A DNA stretch of 64,000 nt from Streptomyces xanthii. GTDB lineage: Bacteria; Actinomycetota; Actinomycetes; Streptomycetales; Streptomycetaceae. The stretch's first letter is position 1, and every line of letters begins with the position of its first letter. The position numbers and the translations under genes were made by a program. The DNA lies in the NCBI RefSeq assembly GCF_014621695.1, contig NZ_CP061281.1, positions 992,001-1,056,000 of the forward strand, in the 5' to 3' direction. Shown here in pieces: positions 43,187-50,321 of this stretch. The notes beneath the pieces are model-generated. The model was given only the letters and a program-made list of their open reading frames with translations. It was not told the origin of the DNA and searched no databases.

Positions 43187-43212
43187 CCAAAAATTAGCAC
43201 TGCTAGTTTTGG
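43187..43212. promoter_or_regulatory. Palindromic operator upstream of the thiolase gene
   Basis: CCAAAAATTAGCA and TGCTAGTTTTGG are imperfect inverted repeats around C43200, with a perfect core TAGCA-C-TGCTA. The region is A+T-rich and sits 30-55 bp before GTG 43157. Size and placement suit a TetR- or GntR-type repressor of fatty-acid genes. The regulator gene is not adjacent. Confidence 0.6.
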
Positions 43213-43358
43213 ACTATAGACCCGGCGCTCGGCCCCTGGGAAGAGCCGTCCGGGCGGGAAAGAGGTACCCGGCGCTCCGCATCTCAGGGCTGGCCCTGAT
43301 GTCCCGCCCCGCCCGGCTCTCCTAATCTGGAGCTCCGGCACCGCTCCGCGGACGACGT

Positions 43359-43388
43359 ACGGGGGACCACGGGGGAGCACGGGGGACG
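43359..43388. repeat. ACGGGGGANN triple repeat in gene-free stretch
   Basis: Three 10-base units, ACGGGGGA plus two variable bases, run from 43359 to 43388 and are flanked by GGACGACG and CGTCGTCT as an inverted repeat. They lie in the 277-bp gap between the thiolase start and the response-regulator stop, in which I see no gene. Confidence 0.6.
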
Positions 43389-43434
43389 GCGTCGTCTCCG
43401 GAGCGGACAGCCGGAACCTCTTGGGTGCGCGGCC

Positions 43435-44079
43435 TCAGCCGCGCAGGTAGGTGAGCACCGCCATCACCCGGCGGTGCTCCATGAGGTCGGGTTCCAGGCG
43501 CAGCTTGGTGAAGATGTTCCGGACGTGCGTCTCGACCGTCTTGCCGCCGATGACCAGTTTCTGCGCGATGGCCTCGTTGGACCGCCCTTCCGCCATCAGG
43601 GCGAGGACGTCCCGCTCCCGCCCGGTGAGCGTGCCGAGCGGTCCGGCGTGACCCGGACCCTCCATCAGCCGGGCGACGACCAGGGGGTCCAGCACGGTCT
43701 CCCCCGCCGCGACGCGTTCGAGGGCGCCGCGCAGCTCGTCGATGTCGGCGACGCGCTCCTTGAGCAGGTAGCCGAAGCCCTCGGGCCGGTCGGCGAGCGC
43801 CTGCACGGTGGCGGAGGTCTCGACGTACTGGGAGAGCAGCAGGACGCCGATGCCGGGGTGCGCCTCACGCAGGGCGGCCGCGGCGAGCAGGCCCTCGTCG
43901 GTGTGGGTGGGCGGCATGCGGATGTCGAGCAGCACCGCGTCCGGCGTGTGTTCGGCGGCGAGCGCGAGCAGCGGGCCGGGGTCGCCGAGCTCGGCGGCCA
44001 CCTCGATGCCCTCGTCGGTCAGCAGCCGGACGATGCCCTGCCGCAGCAGTGCCGAGTCCTCGGCCACGATCACACGCAC
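43435..44079 (-). CDS. NarL/LuxR-type response regulator
   Basis: A 214-residue two-component regulator. The receiver has the acidic pair in VIVAEDSALL, the phosphorylated Asp52 in VLLDIRMPP and the conserved Lys in YLLKERVAD. The C-terminal LuxR helix-turn-helix is LTGRERDVLALMAEGRSNEAIA and GKTVETHVRNIFTKL. It would bind DNA after phosphorylation by the upstream kinase. GTG 44079 has GGAG five bases upstream and lies within the last codons of the kinase gene, a 10-bp overlap, so both are translated together. Confidence 0.93.
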   Translation of the reverse strand: MRVIVAEDSALLRQGIVRLLTDEGIEVAAELGDPGPLLALAAEHTPDAVLLDIRMPPTHTDEGLLAAAALREAHPGIGVLLLSQYVETSATVQALADRPEGFGYLLKERVADIDELRGALERVAAGETVLDPLVVARLMEGPGHAGPLGTLTGRERDVLALMAEGRSNEAIAQKLVIGGKTVETHVRNIFTKLRLEPDLMEHRRVMAVLTYLRG

Positions 44080-45830
44080 GGCAGCTCCGCCCTGATCCTG
44101 GTCCCGCCGCCCGCGGGACTGTGTATGTGCAGTACACCGTCGACGGCGGCGAGCCGGTCGGCGAGGCCGCGCAGGCCGGTGCCGCGGGCCGTGTCGGCGC
44201 CGCCGACACCGTCGTCGACGGCCTCGACGACGAGCCGGCCGTCCTGGTGCCGCGCCGAGACGCTGACCGCGCGGGCGCCGGCGTGCTTGGCCGCGTTCGA
44301 GAGGGCCTCGCAGACGGTGAAGTACGCGGTCGACTCGACGAGCGGGTCGTAGCGCCGGGCCTCGGCCGCGACGACGACCGGCAGGGCGGCCTCCCTGGCC
44401 AGCGCGTTGAGCGCGGGGGCGAGGCCTTCGCGGGTGAGGACGGCGGGGTGGATGCCCTGGGCGATGCCGCGCAGTTCCTGGATGGCGAGGCGCAGGCTGG
44501 ACTCGGCCTCGTCGGCGGCCTCGCGCAGCTTCTCGTCGGGGTGCTCGGCGAGCCCCTTCTGCACCCGGCGCACGGACATCAGGGCGAACACGAGCCGGGC
44601 CTGCGCGCCGTCGTGCAGGTCGCGCTCCAGGCGGCCGCGCTCCTCGTCGGCGGCGCGGACGATGCGGGTGGCGACGTCCTTGGCGCGGGTGCGCAGCCAC
44701 ACGTTCTCCAGCGCGAGACGCAGCGCGGCGGCGACGGACGCGAGCAGTTCGGGGTCCTCGGCGAGCGCGCGGTCGTGGTGGAGCAGGGCGAGCGGGCGGC
44801 CGTCGGCGGCGCGGACCGGGGTGCGACCGGGCCCCTCGGGGTTGACCTCGCGGCCCGACCCGTCCACGTAGCCGCCGCGCTCCTCGCGCCACAGGCCGAG
44901 CCGGAGCGTCGGGTCGCCGAGGACGCGGACCAGGGCCTCGCGCACGCGCGCGGGGTCGGGGTCGGTGCCGACGTCGATCACGAGCCCGCTGACCTCGGCC
45001 CGCTGCAGGTGCAGGCGCAGCAGTCCGCCGAGGAAGGCGAAGGGGACGGCGACCTGGGCCAGGTCGGAGAGCAGATAGACGGCCTGCTCTCCGAGCGAGC
45101 CGACCTCGCCGAACCAGGGGACGACGTAGAAGAGCATGTCCCACATGAGGAAGGCGACGGCGACGCCGATGCCGATCCAGGCGGGGAGCAGGGCGCGGCG
45201 GCGGGCGGCGGAGGCGTGCCGCCAGCGCTGGACGACGGCGACGGCGGCGACGACCGAGACCAGCCAGCCGGCCGCGTGGTAGGCGGCGTCGAAGGTCCCG
45301 AAGAAGCCGTCCCAGGCCGGTACGTGCAGCAGGTTCGGGCCGCAGTTCCGGCAGTCGAGGTAGGTGGCGCCGGTCTCGCGCCGGGGGTCGAACAGCAGGG
45401 TGCGGATCAGGCCGCCGACGGCGACGAGCCCGTAGGTGAACACGACCAGGCGGCGGGTCAGGACGGTGGTCAGGCGGCCCTCGGGGAAGGAGAGCATGAG
45501 GTGCAGCAGGATCGCCATGTTCAGCGCCTCCCACCAGGCGCCGAAGGCGAACAGGGCGGGCACGGAGGTGCCCTGGAGGTTGCCGAAGAACCAGGTGATC
45601 CCCTCGGCGACCATGAGCCGGCCGGTGTGGTTGGCGGGCCTGCGCCGCCAGGCGACGAGACCGGCGACAACGTACGCCCAGCCGACGGCCAGGTCGCGCA
45701 CGAGGTCGCTCGCGGACGCGCCGGCCCGTGCGTAGGCCCAGGATCCGACGCCGCCGGACAGCACGGCGAGGGCCGCGGCCCCTGTCAGCTGGAACCGAAC
45801 CGTCCGCTTCCCCTGACTGTCCACGGTCAC
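44070..45830 (-). CDS. Membrane-bound HisKA_3 sensor histidine kinase
   Basis: A 586-residue kinase with about seven or eight N-terminal hydrophobic helices (residues 10-270). A GAF-like linker follows, then the HisKA_3 dimerisation domain with phospho-acceptor His in ERGRLERDLHDGAQARL and an ATPase domain with EALSNAAKHA and VVEAVDDGVGG. The extracellular part contains DCRNCGPNLL, a Cys pair that could sense redox state or metal. It pairs with the overlapping NarL-type regulator. The first codon is GTG 45830, or GTG 45824 if TAACGT just upstream is a leaderless -10. The inducing signal is unknown. Confidence 0.9.
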   Translation of the reverse strand: MTVDSQGKRTVRFQLTGAAALAVLSGGVGSWAYARAGASASDLVRDLAVGWAYVVAGLVAWRRRPANHTGRLMVAEGITWFFGNLQGTSVPALFAFGAWWEALNMAILLHLMLSFPEGRLTTVLTRRLVVFTYGLVAVGGLIRTLLFDPRRETGATYLDCRNCGPNLLHVPAWDGFFGTFDAAYHAAGWLVSVVAAVAVVQRWRHASAARRRALLPAWIGIGVAVAFLMWDMLFYVVPWFGEVGSLGEQAVYLLSDLAQVAVPFAFLGGLLRLHLQRAEVSGLVIDVGTDPDPARVREALVRVLGDPTLRLGLWREERGGYVDGSGREVNPEGPGRTPVRAADGRPLALLHHDRALAEDPELLASVAAALRLALENVWLRTRAKDVATRIVRAADEERGRLERDLHDGAQARLVFALMSVRRVQKGLAEHPDEKLREAADEAESSLRLAIQELRGIAQGIHPAVLTREGLAPALNALAREAALPVVVAAEARRYDPLVESTAYFTVCEALSNAAKHAGARAVSVSARHQDGRLVVEAVDDGVGGADTARGTGLRGLADRLAAVDGVLHIHSPAGGGTRIRAELPCV

Positions 45831-45858
45831 ACGTTAAGCCATTTCTGAGGAGGACACG

Positions 45859-45892
45859 GAAGCCGCCCCCGCGCGGGAGCGGGAGCGGCTTC
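45859..45892 (-). terminator. Terminator of the gap gene
   Basis: GAAGCCGC (45859-45866) and GCGGCTTC (45885-45892), extended inward by CCCGC/GCGGG, form a strong stem about 20 bp beyond the gap stop codon at 45913. Confidence 0.65.
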
Positions 45893-45912
45893 TGTGGCGG
45901 GCGCGGGGACCG

Positions 45913-47370
45913 TCAGACGGTCGCGAGCGGCACCGGGAACGTCGGGTACTCGACGCCGGAGACGTGCTGGACGACCCGGATGACCTGGCACGAGTAGCCG
46001 AACTCGTTGTCGTACCAGAGGTAGAGGATCGCGTTGTCGCCGTCGACCTTGGTGGCGCCGGCGTCGACGATCGAGGAGTGACGCGAGCCGATGAAGTCGC
46101 TGGAGACCGCGTCGGGCGAGTCGGTGAAGTCGATCTGGCGCTTGAGCGGCGAGGTCAGCGAGATCTGGCGCAGGTGGTCGAGGACCTCCTCGCGCGAGGT
46201 CTCACGGCCCAGGCGCAGGCTCAGGATGGCGATCGAGACGTCCGGGACGGGGACGCGGATCGAGCTGCCCGTGATCGGCGCCTTGAGGTCCGGGAGGGCC
46301 TTGGCGACGGCGGAGGCGGCACCGGTCTCGGTGATCACCATGTTGAGCGGCGCGCTGCGGCCGCGGCGGTCGGCCTTGTGGTAGTTGTCCAGCAGGTTCT
46401 GGTCGTTCGTGAACGAGTGGACGGTCTCCACGTGACCGCGCAGCACGCCGAACTCGTCGTCCATCGCCTTGAGCGGCGGCACGATCGCGTTCGTGGTGCA
46501 GGACGCGCAGGAGATGACCTGCTCGTCGGGCTTGATCATGTCGTGGTTGACGCCGTGCACGATGTTCGGCACGTCACCCTTGCCGGGCGCGGTCAGGACG
46601 ACCTTGTCGATGCCCGGGCGCAGGTGCTTGGACAGGCCCTCGCGGTCCCGCCACTTGCCCGTGTTGTCGATCAGGATCGCGTCCTTGATGCCGTACGCGG
46701 TGTAGTCGACCTCGGAGGGGTCGTTCGCGTAGATCACCTTGATCGCGTTGCCGTTGGCGACGATCGTGCTGTTCGCCTCGTCCACGGTGATGGAGCCCTG
46801 GAACTGGCCGTGGATCGAGTCGCGGCGCAGCAGCGAGGCGCGCTTGACGAGGTCCTGCTCACCGCCGCCGCGCACGACGATGGCGCGCAGGCGAAGGCCC
46901 TTGCCGGAGCCGGCCTTCTCGATGAGGAGGCGGGCGACGAGGCGGCCGATGCGGCCGAAGCCGTAGAGGACGACGTCACGGCCGGAGCTGCGCTCCGCCT
47001 TGTTGGCACCGGTGGCACCGGCGACGGCCTCGGCGGTGAACTCCTCGACGCTCAGACCGCGCTCGTCGGTCTTGTACGTCGCGGCAAGCATGCCGATGTC
47101 GATCTGCGAGGGCCCCAGGTCGAGCGAGGTCAGGGCCTGCAGGAACGGCATGGTCTCGATGACCGAGAGCTCCTCGCCGGCGATCTGCCGGGCGAAGCGG
47201 TGGGTCTTGAGGATGCTGACCACCGACTTGTTCACCAGGGAGCGGCTGTGCAGCAGGACGTTCACGTCCCGCTCGCGGTGCAGCTTCCCGATGATCGGGA
47301 TCATGGATTCCGCGGTCTCCTCGCGGGTGTTCCAATTGGTGAACGAGTCGTCGTTGACAGTCACTGGCAC
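45913..47370 (-). CDS. gap: Glyceraldehyde-3-phosphate dehydrogenase, long Streptomyces type
   Basis: A 485-residue Gap. The NAD-binding start VVLYGFGRIGRLVARLLIE does not appear until about residue 132, so there is a 130-residue N-terminal extension (with IPIIGKLHRERDVNVLLHSRSLVNKS) beyond the usual 330-residue enzyme. The catalytic Cys is in SCASCTTNAI and the His partner in later HSFTNDQNL. NxLYLWYDNEFGYS ends the fold normally. It interconverts glyceraldehyde 3-phosphate and 1,3-bisphosphoglycerate. Long Gap proteins of this size are known in Streptomyces next to ordinary Gap. Start is GTG 47370; TAGCTC lies seven bases upstream. Confidence 0.92.
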   Translation of the reverse strand: MPVTVNDDSFTNWNTREETAESMIPIIGKLHRERDVNVLLHSRSLVNKSVVSILKTHRFARQIAGEELSVIETMPFLQALTSLDLGPSQIDIGMLAATYKTDERGLSVEEFTAEAVAGATGANKAERSSGRDVVLYGFGRIGRLVARLLIEKAGSGKGLRLRAIVVRGGGEQDLVKRASLLRRDSIHGQFQGSITVDEANSTIVANGNAIKVIYANDPSEVDYTAYGIKDAILIDNTGKWRDREGLSKHLRPGIDKVVLTAPGKGDVPNIVHGVNHDMIKPDEQVISCASCTTNAIVPPLKAMDDEFGVLRGHVETVHSFTNDQNLLDNYHKADRRGRSAPLNMVITETGAASAVAKALPDLKAPITGSSIRVPVPDVSIAILSLRLGRETSREEVLDHLRQISLTSPLKRQIDFTDSPDAVSSDFIGSRHSSIVDAGATKVDGDNAILYLWYDNEFGYSCQVIRVVQHVSGVEYPTFPVPLATV

Positions 47371-47451
47371 ATCTTTCGAGCTAGGCGGCGCTCATATGCT
47401 AACCCGACCGTCCGCCGGCCCGTCGTCGGCCCCCTGCCCCGGGCGCCTCGC

Positions 47452-48627
47452 TCACCGGTCGGCGAAGGCTCCGCCGGGCCCGAAGACCCGCTCGGCGAAG
47501 CGCTCCCCGATGCGCCGGTGGGCGGCCGCGTCCGGGTGCAGTTCGTCGGGCAGCGGCAGTTCGGCGTAGTCCGCGGCGCCGTACAGCTCGCGCCCGTCGA
47601 GCAGGTGGAGGCGCGGGTCACCGGCCGCCCGCTGGGCCACCACCCTGGCCAGTTCCTCGCGGATCACCTCGAGCGTGAGCTTCCCGTACGCGCGCTCCGC
47701 GGGGTCGCCCAGCGCGGCGAACTTCAGCTGCCCGTCGGCGAGCGAGGAGAAGTCGGGGGCGCCCGGTCCGGGGGTCCGCTCGTGGATCGGGCAGAGGATC
47801 GGCGAGACCACGAGCAGCGGGGTCTCGGGGTGGCCCTCCCTGATGGTGTCGAGGAAGCCGTGGACGGCGGGGCCGAAGGCGCGCAGCCGCATCAGATCCA
47901 GGTTCACCAGGTTGATGCCGATCTTGACGCTGACCAGGTCGGCCGGGGTGTCGCGCAGGGTGCGGGCGGTGAACGGGTCGAGCAGGGCGCCGCCGCCGAA
48001 GCCCAGGTTCAGCAGCTCGACCCCGGCGGCGGACGCGGCGAGCGCGGGCCAGATCGCGGTGGGGCTCGCGGCGTCGGAGCCGTGGCTGATGGAGCTGCCG
48101 TGGTGCAGCCAGACCGGGCGGCCGCCGTCGGGCAGCGGCTCGACCGGGGCGTCGGCGCGCAGGCCGACGAGTTCGGTGGTCTCGTTGTGCGGCAGCCAGA
48201 TCTCGACGTCCTTGACCGTGCCGTCGAGGCCGTCGAAGCGGAGGGTGCCGGGCGCGCCGGGCGTGTGCGCGAACGTACCCTTCGTCATGTCGACGGTGAC
48301 GACGTGACCGCCGGGCACGGACCCCTGGGCGAGGAGCCGGCCGTCGACGACGAGGTCGTAGACGCCGTCCGGGCGGGGCGGCACGCCGACGTAGGCGCGC
48401 TTGGTCGGCAGTGTGTCCAGTTCCACAACCGTGGCGCGGGTGCGGAAGGCGAGGCGGACGCCGGAGGGCTGGGACTCCGCCATGGTGAGCTGCCCGTCGG
48501 TGTTCTGGGCGCGGGCCCACGCGGGCAGCCGGTGCGGCAGCAGTCCGCCGCGCTCGGTCCGCTCCGCCTCGAGGGCGCCACGCAGGAGCGCGGGGGTCAG
48601 GTCGGCGGGGGTGAGGGGCGGGGCCAT
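47452..48627 (-). CDS. SGNH/GDSL hydrolase
   Basis: A 391-residue two-domain esterase. The N-terminal 150 residues form a beta-sandwich like that of CE2 acetyl esterases. The SGNH domain then shows the nucleophile block WLHHGSSISHGSDA, the Gly block LNLGFGGGALLDP, the Asn block VSVKIGINLVN and the Asp-His pair in LPLPDELHPDAAAHRRIGE. It probably removes acetyl or acyl groups from a carbohydrate or small molecule. No signal peptide is present, so it should be cytoplasmic. GAGAGG precedes ATG 48627 by about seven bases. It sits 29 bp from the TetR gene on the same strand. Confidence 0.88.
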   Translation of the reverse strand: MAPPLTPADLTPALLRGALEAERTERGGLLPHRLPAWARAQNTDGQLTMAESQPSGVRLAFRTRATVVELDTLPTKRAYVGVPPRPDGVYDLVVDGRLLAQGSVPGGHVVTVDMTKGTFAHTPGAPGTLRFDGLDGTVKDVEIWLPHNETTELVGLRADAPVEPLPDGGRPVWLHHGSSISHGSDAASPTAIWPALAASAAGVELLNLGFGGGALLDPFTARTLRDTPADLVSVKIGINLVNLDLMRLRAFGPAVHGFLDTIREGHPETPLLVVSPILCPIHERTPGPGAPDFSSLADGQLKFAALGDPAERAYGKLTLEVIREELARVVAQRAAGDPRLHLLDGRELYGAADYAELPLPDELHPDAAAHRRIGERFAERVFGPGGAFADR

Positions 48628-48656
48628 GGCGGGCCTCTCTGTGAGGGGTCGGCGCC

Positions 48657-49235
48657 CTAGGAGGCGTTCGGGGCGGGCCAGTTGCGCAGGAGGGCGTCGA
48701 GGGCGTCGAGGGTGCGGGTCCACGACTCGTCCGAGTCGGGCGCGCTGTGACTGAAGCCGCCGGACGCCTCCAGGCTCACGTAGCCGTGGAAGACGCTGCC
48801 CAGGAGTCGTACGGCGTGGGTCTGTTCGGGCTCGTCGAGGTCGTAGCCGCGCAGCACCGCCCGCGTCATCCGCGAGTGCTGCGGGCCCGCGCTCGCGGCG
48901 GCGGTCTCGGGGTCGAGGCGGAGCTGGCCCGCCGCGTACCGGCCGGGGTGCTCGCGGGCGTAGTCGCGGTAGACGTTCGCGAGCGCGACGAGGGCGTCCT
49001 TCCCGGCCCGCCCGGCGAGGGCGTCGACCGCGCGGTCGGCGAGCTCCTGGAGGGCGAGCAACGCGATCCGCACCTTCAGGTCGTGCGAGCTCTTCACGTG
49101 CGAGTAGAGGCTCGCGACCTTGACGTCGAAGCGGCGGGCGAGCGCCGAGACGGTCACCTGCTCGAAGCCGACCTCGTCGGCGAGCTCGGCGCCCGCCTCC
49201 GCGAGCCGTTCCGCGTTCAGCCCCGCACGCGCCAT
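48657..49235 (-). CDS. TetR family regulator, divergent from FBP gene
   Basis: A 192-residue TetR-type repressor. The helix-turn-helix is ELADEVGFEQVTVSALARRFDVKVASLYSHVKS (about 16-48). The C-terminal ligand domain is of the WHG type with VFHGYVSLEASGGF. AAGGGG precedes ATG 49235; the longer frame to 49370 crosses the operator and was rejected. A perfect palindrome, TTGCCTAAA-GCT-TTTAGGCAA, lies between it and the FBP gene and should be its binding site, giving self-regulation and control of both neighbours. It may be co-transcribed with the SGNH hydrolase gene 29 bp downstream. Confidence 0.9.
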   Translation of the reverse strand: MARAGLNAERLAEAGAELADEVGFEQVTVSALARRFDVKVASLYSHVKSSHDLKVRIALLALQELADRAVDALAGRAGKDALVALANVYRDYAREHPGRYAAGQLRLDPETAAASAGPQHSRMTRAVLRGYDLDEPEQTHAVRLLGSVFHGYVSLEASGGFSHSAPDSDESWTRTLDALDALLRNWPAPNAS

Positions 49236-49281
49236 GACACCCCTTCCGCGATGTTCCAAAGTTCCGAACTCGATTATGCGT

Positions 49282-49317
49282 TTGCCTAAAGCTTTTAGGC
49301 AACTTAGCCTCGCTCTT
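49282..49317. promoter_or_regulatory. Divergent promoter with perfect TetR operator
   Basis: Operator TTGCCTAAA-GCT-TTTAGGCAA is at 49282-49302. To the right, TTGCCT (49282-49287), 17 bp and TAGCCT (49305-49310) precede ATG 49318 by seven bases, so that transcript is leaderless. To the left, TTGCCT on the other strand (49302-49297), 18 bp and CATAAT serve the tetR gene. One bound repressor covers both -35 boxes and spacers. Confidence 0.85.
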
Positions 49318-49809
49318 ATGAAGCCACTGACAGAGCAAGAGATCCGCGCCTCGTTCGTGAACTGCACCAAGGGTGAGGCGAAGCGCCTGTCCGTGCCGCA
49401 CGATCTGGCCGACCGCCCCTGGGACGACCTGGACTTCTTCGGCTGGCGCGACCCGCAGGCCCCCGACCGCGGCTATCTCGTCGCGCCGCTCGCCGACGGT
49501 CTGCGCGGCGCCGCGCTGCGCAGCACGCACGCGCCCTCGGGGCAGAACCGCCGCAGCCTGTGCCGGCTGTGTCTGACCGCGCACACCGGCGGTGTCTCCC
49601 TGATGGTCGCCCCGAAGGCGGGCAAGGCCGGCAAGCAGGGCGACTCGGTCGGCGCGTACATCTGCAGCGACCTCGCGTGTTCGCTGTACGTACGCGGGAA
49701 GAAGGACGCGGGGATGGGGTCGCGGCTGCCCGAGACCCTGACCCTGGAGGAGAAGATCGAGCGCACCCTGGGGAACCTGACCGCGTTCTTCGCGAAGATC
49801 ACCGCATGA
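49318..49809 (+). CDS. FBP-domain protein (FusB-like elongation factor G-binding)
   Basis: A 163-residue protein whose C-terminal half is a treble-clef zinc finger: Cys in LCRLCLTAHTGG and again in YICSDLACSLYV. This is the FBP domain of FusB/FusC-type proteins, which bind elongation factor G and free it from fusidic-acid-stalled ribosomes. The N-terminal helical half includes EIRASFVNCTKGEAKRL. Chromosomal actinobacterial relatives are widespread and their role is not settled. Expression is controlled by the divergent TetR through the shared operator, and the message is probably leaderless. Confidence 0.88.
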   Translation: MKPLTEQEIRASFVNCTKGEAKRLSVPHDLADRPWDDLDFFGWRDPQAPDRGYLVAPLADGLRGAALRSTHAPSGQNRRSLCRLCLTAHTGGVSLMVAPKAGKAGKQGDSVGAYICSDLACSLYVRGKKDAGMGSRLPETLTLEEKIERTLGNLTAFFAKITA

Positions 49810-49815
49810 CGAACG

Positions 49816-49858
49816 CGTCGAGGCCGCACCCCGCGCGGACGCGGAGCCGGCCTCGACG
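49816..49858. terminator. Bidirectional terminator
   Basis: CGTCGAGGCCG (49816-49826) and CGGCCTCGACG (49848-49858) form a perfect 11-bp stem between the convergent FBP and DUF4333 genes. Confidence 0.75.
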
Positions 49859-49869
49859 GGTGCGACGCG

Positions 49870-50226
49870 TCAGTTGCCCGGCGCCGGGGAGGCCGTCTTG
49901 TCGGCCTCGATGTCGAACTTCATCTGCTTGCCCTCGACCGAGGTGACCTTGACGGAGACACCGAGGCTGCTGCCGTCGCTCGCGGTGAGCGTGCACCGGC
50001 CGGTGGCCCCGACCTTGCCCTCCAGGTCCTCGGGGCAGGTCACGTCCGGCTTCGGCTGACCGGTCTGCGCCGCGAGCGTGGTCGCGATCTTGTCGGCGAC
50101 CTTCTCCTTGGACATCTTGGGCGTCGAGGTGCCCACGTGCGCCTCGACGGAGCAGCCGGCGAGCAGCGCACAGGCGGCGACCGCGACGAGAGCCGGGACA
50201 CCTGCGGACAGTCGGGGCTTGATCAT
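49870..50226 (-). CDS. DUF4333 lipoprotein
   Basis: A 118-residue secreted lipoprotein. The signal VPALVAVAACALLAGCSVE ends in the lipobox LAGC, so Cys25 or thereabouts becomes lipidated. The mature part carries a DUF4333 domain: KVADKIATTLAAQTGQPKPDVTCPEDLEGK and VGATGRCTLTASDG, with two Cys likely bridged. Function of DUF4333 is unknown; many actinobacterial lipoproteins have it. GGAGA lies nine bases before ATG 50226. Confidence 0.88.
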   Translation of the reverse strand: MIKPRLSAGVPALVAVAACALLAGCSVEAHVGTSTPKMSKEKVADKIATTLAAQTGQPKPDVTCPEDLEGKVGATGRCTLTASDGSSLGVSVKVTSVEGKQMKFDIEADKTASPAPGN

Positions 50227-50321
50227 GAAGGGGTTCTCCGTCGAACGGTCGCTGGAGCGAATCTGCGGCTGGGACCACGGCAGCCTAGTGGCTGCCCCGG
50301 CGGCTTCGCGGGCCGACCGCG

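Noticed and set aside
43359..43388. ACGGGGGA repeats as a G-quadruplex or riboswitch
   Set aside because: G-runs are suggestive, but placement between two 5'/3' ends with no downstream gene on that strand gives no support.
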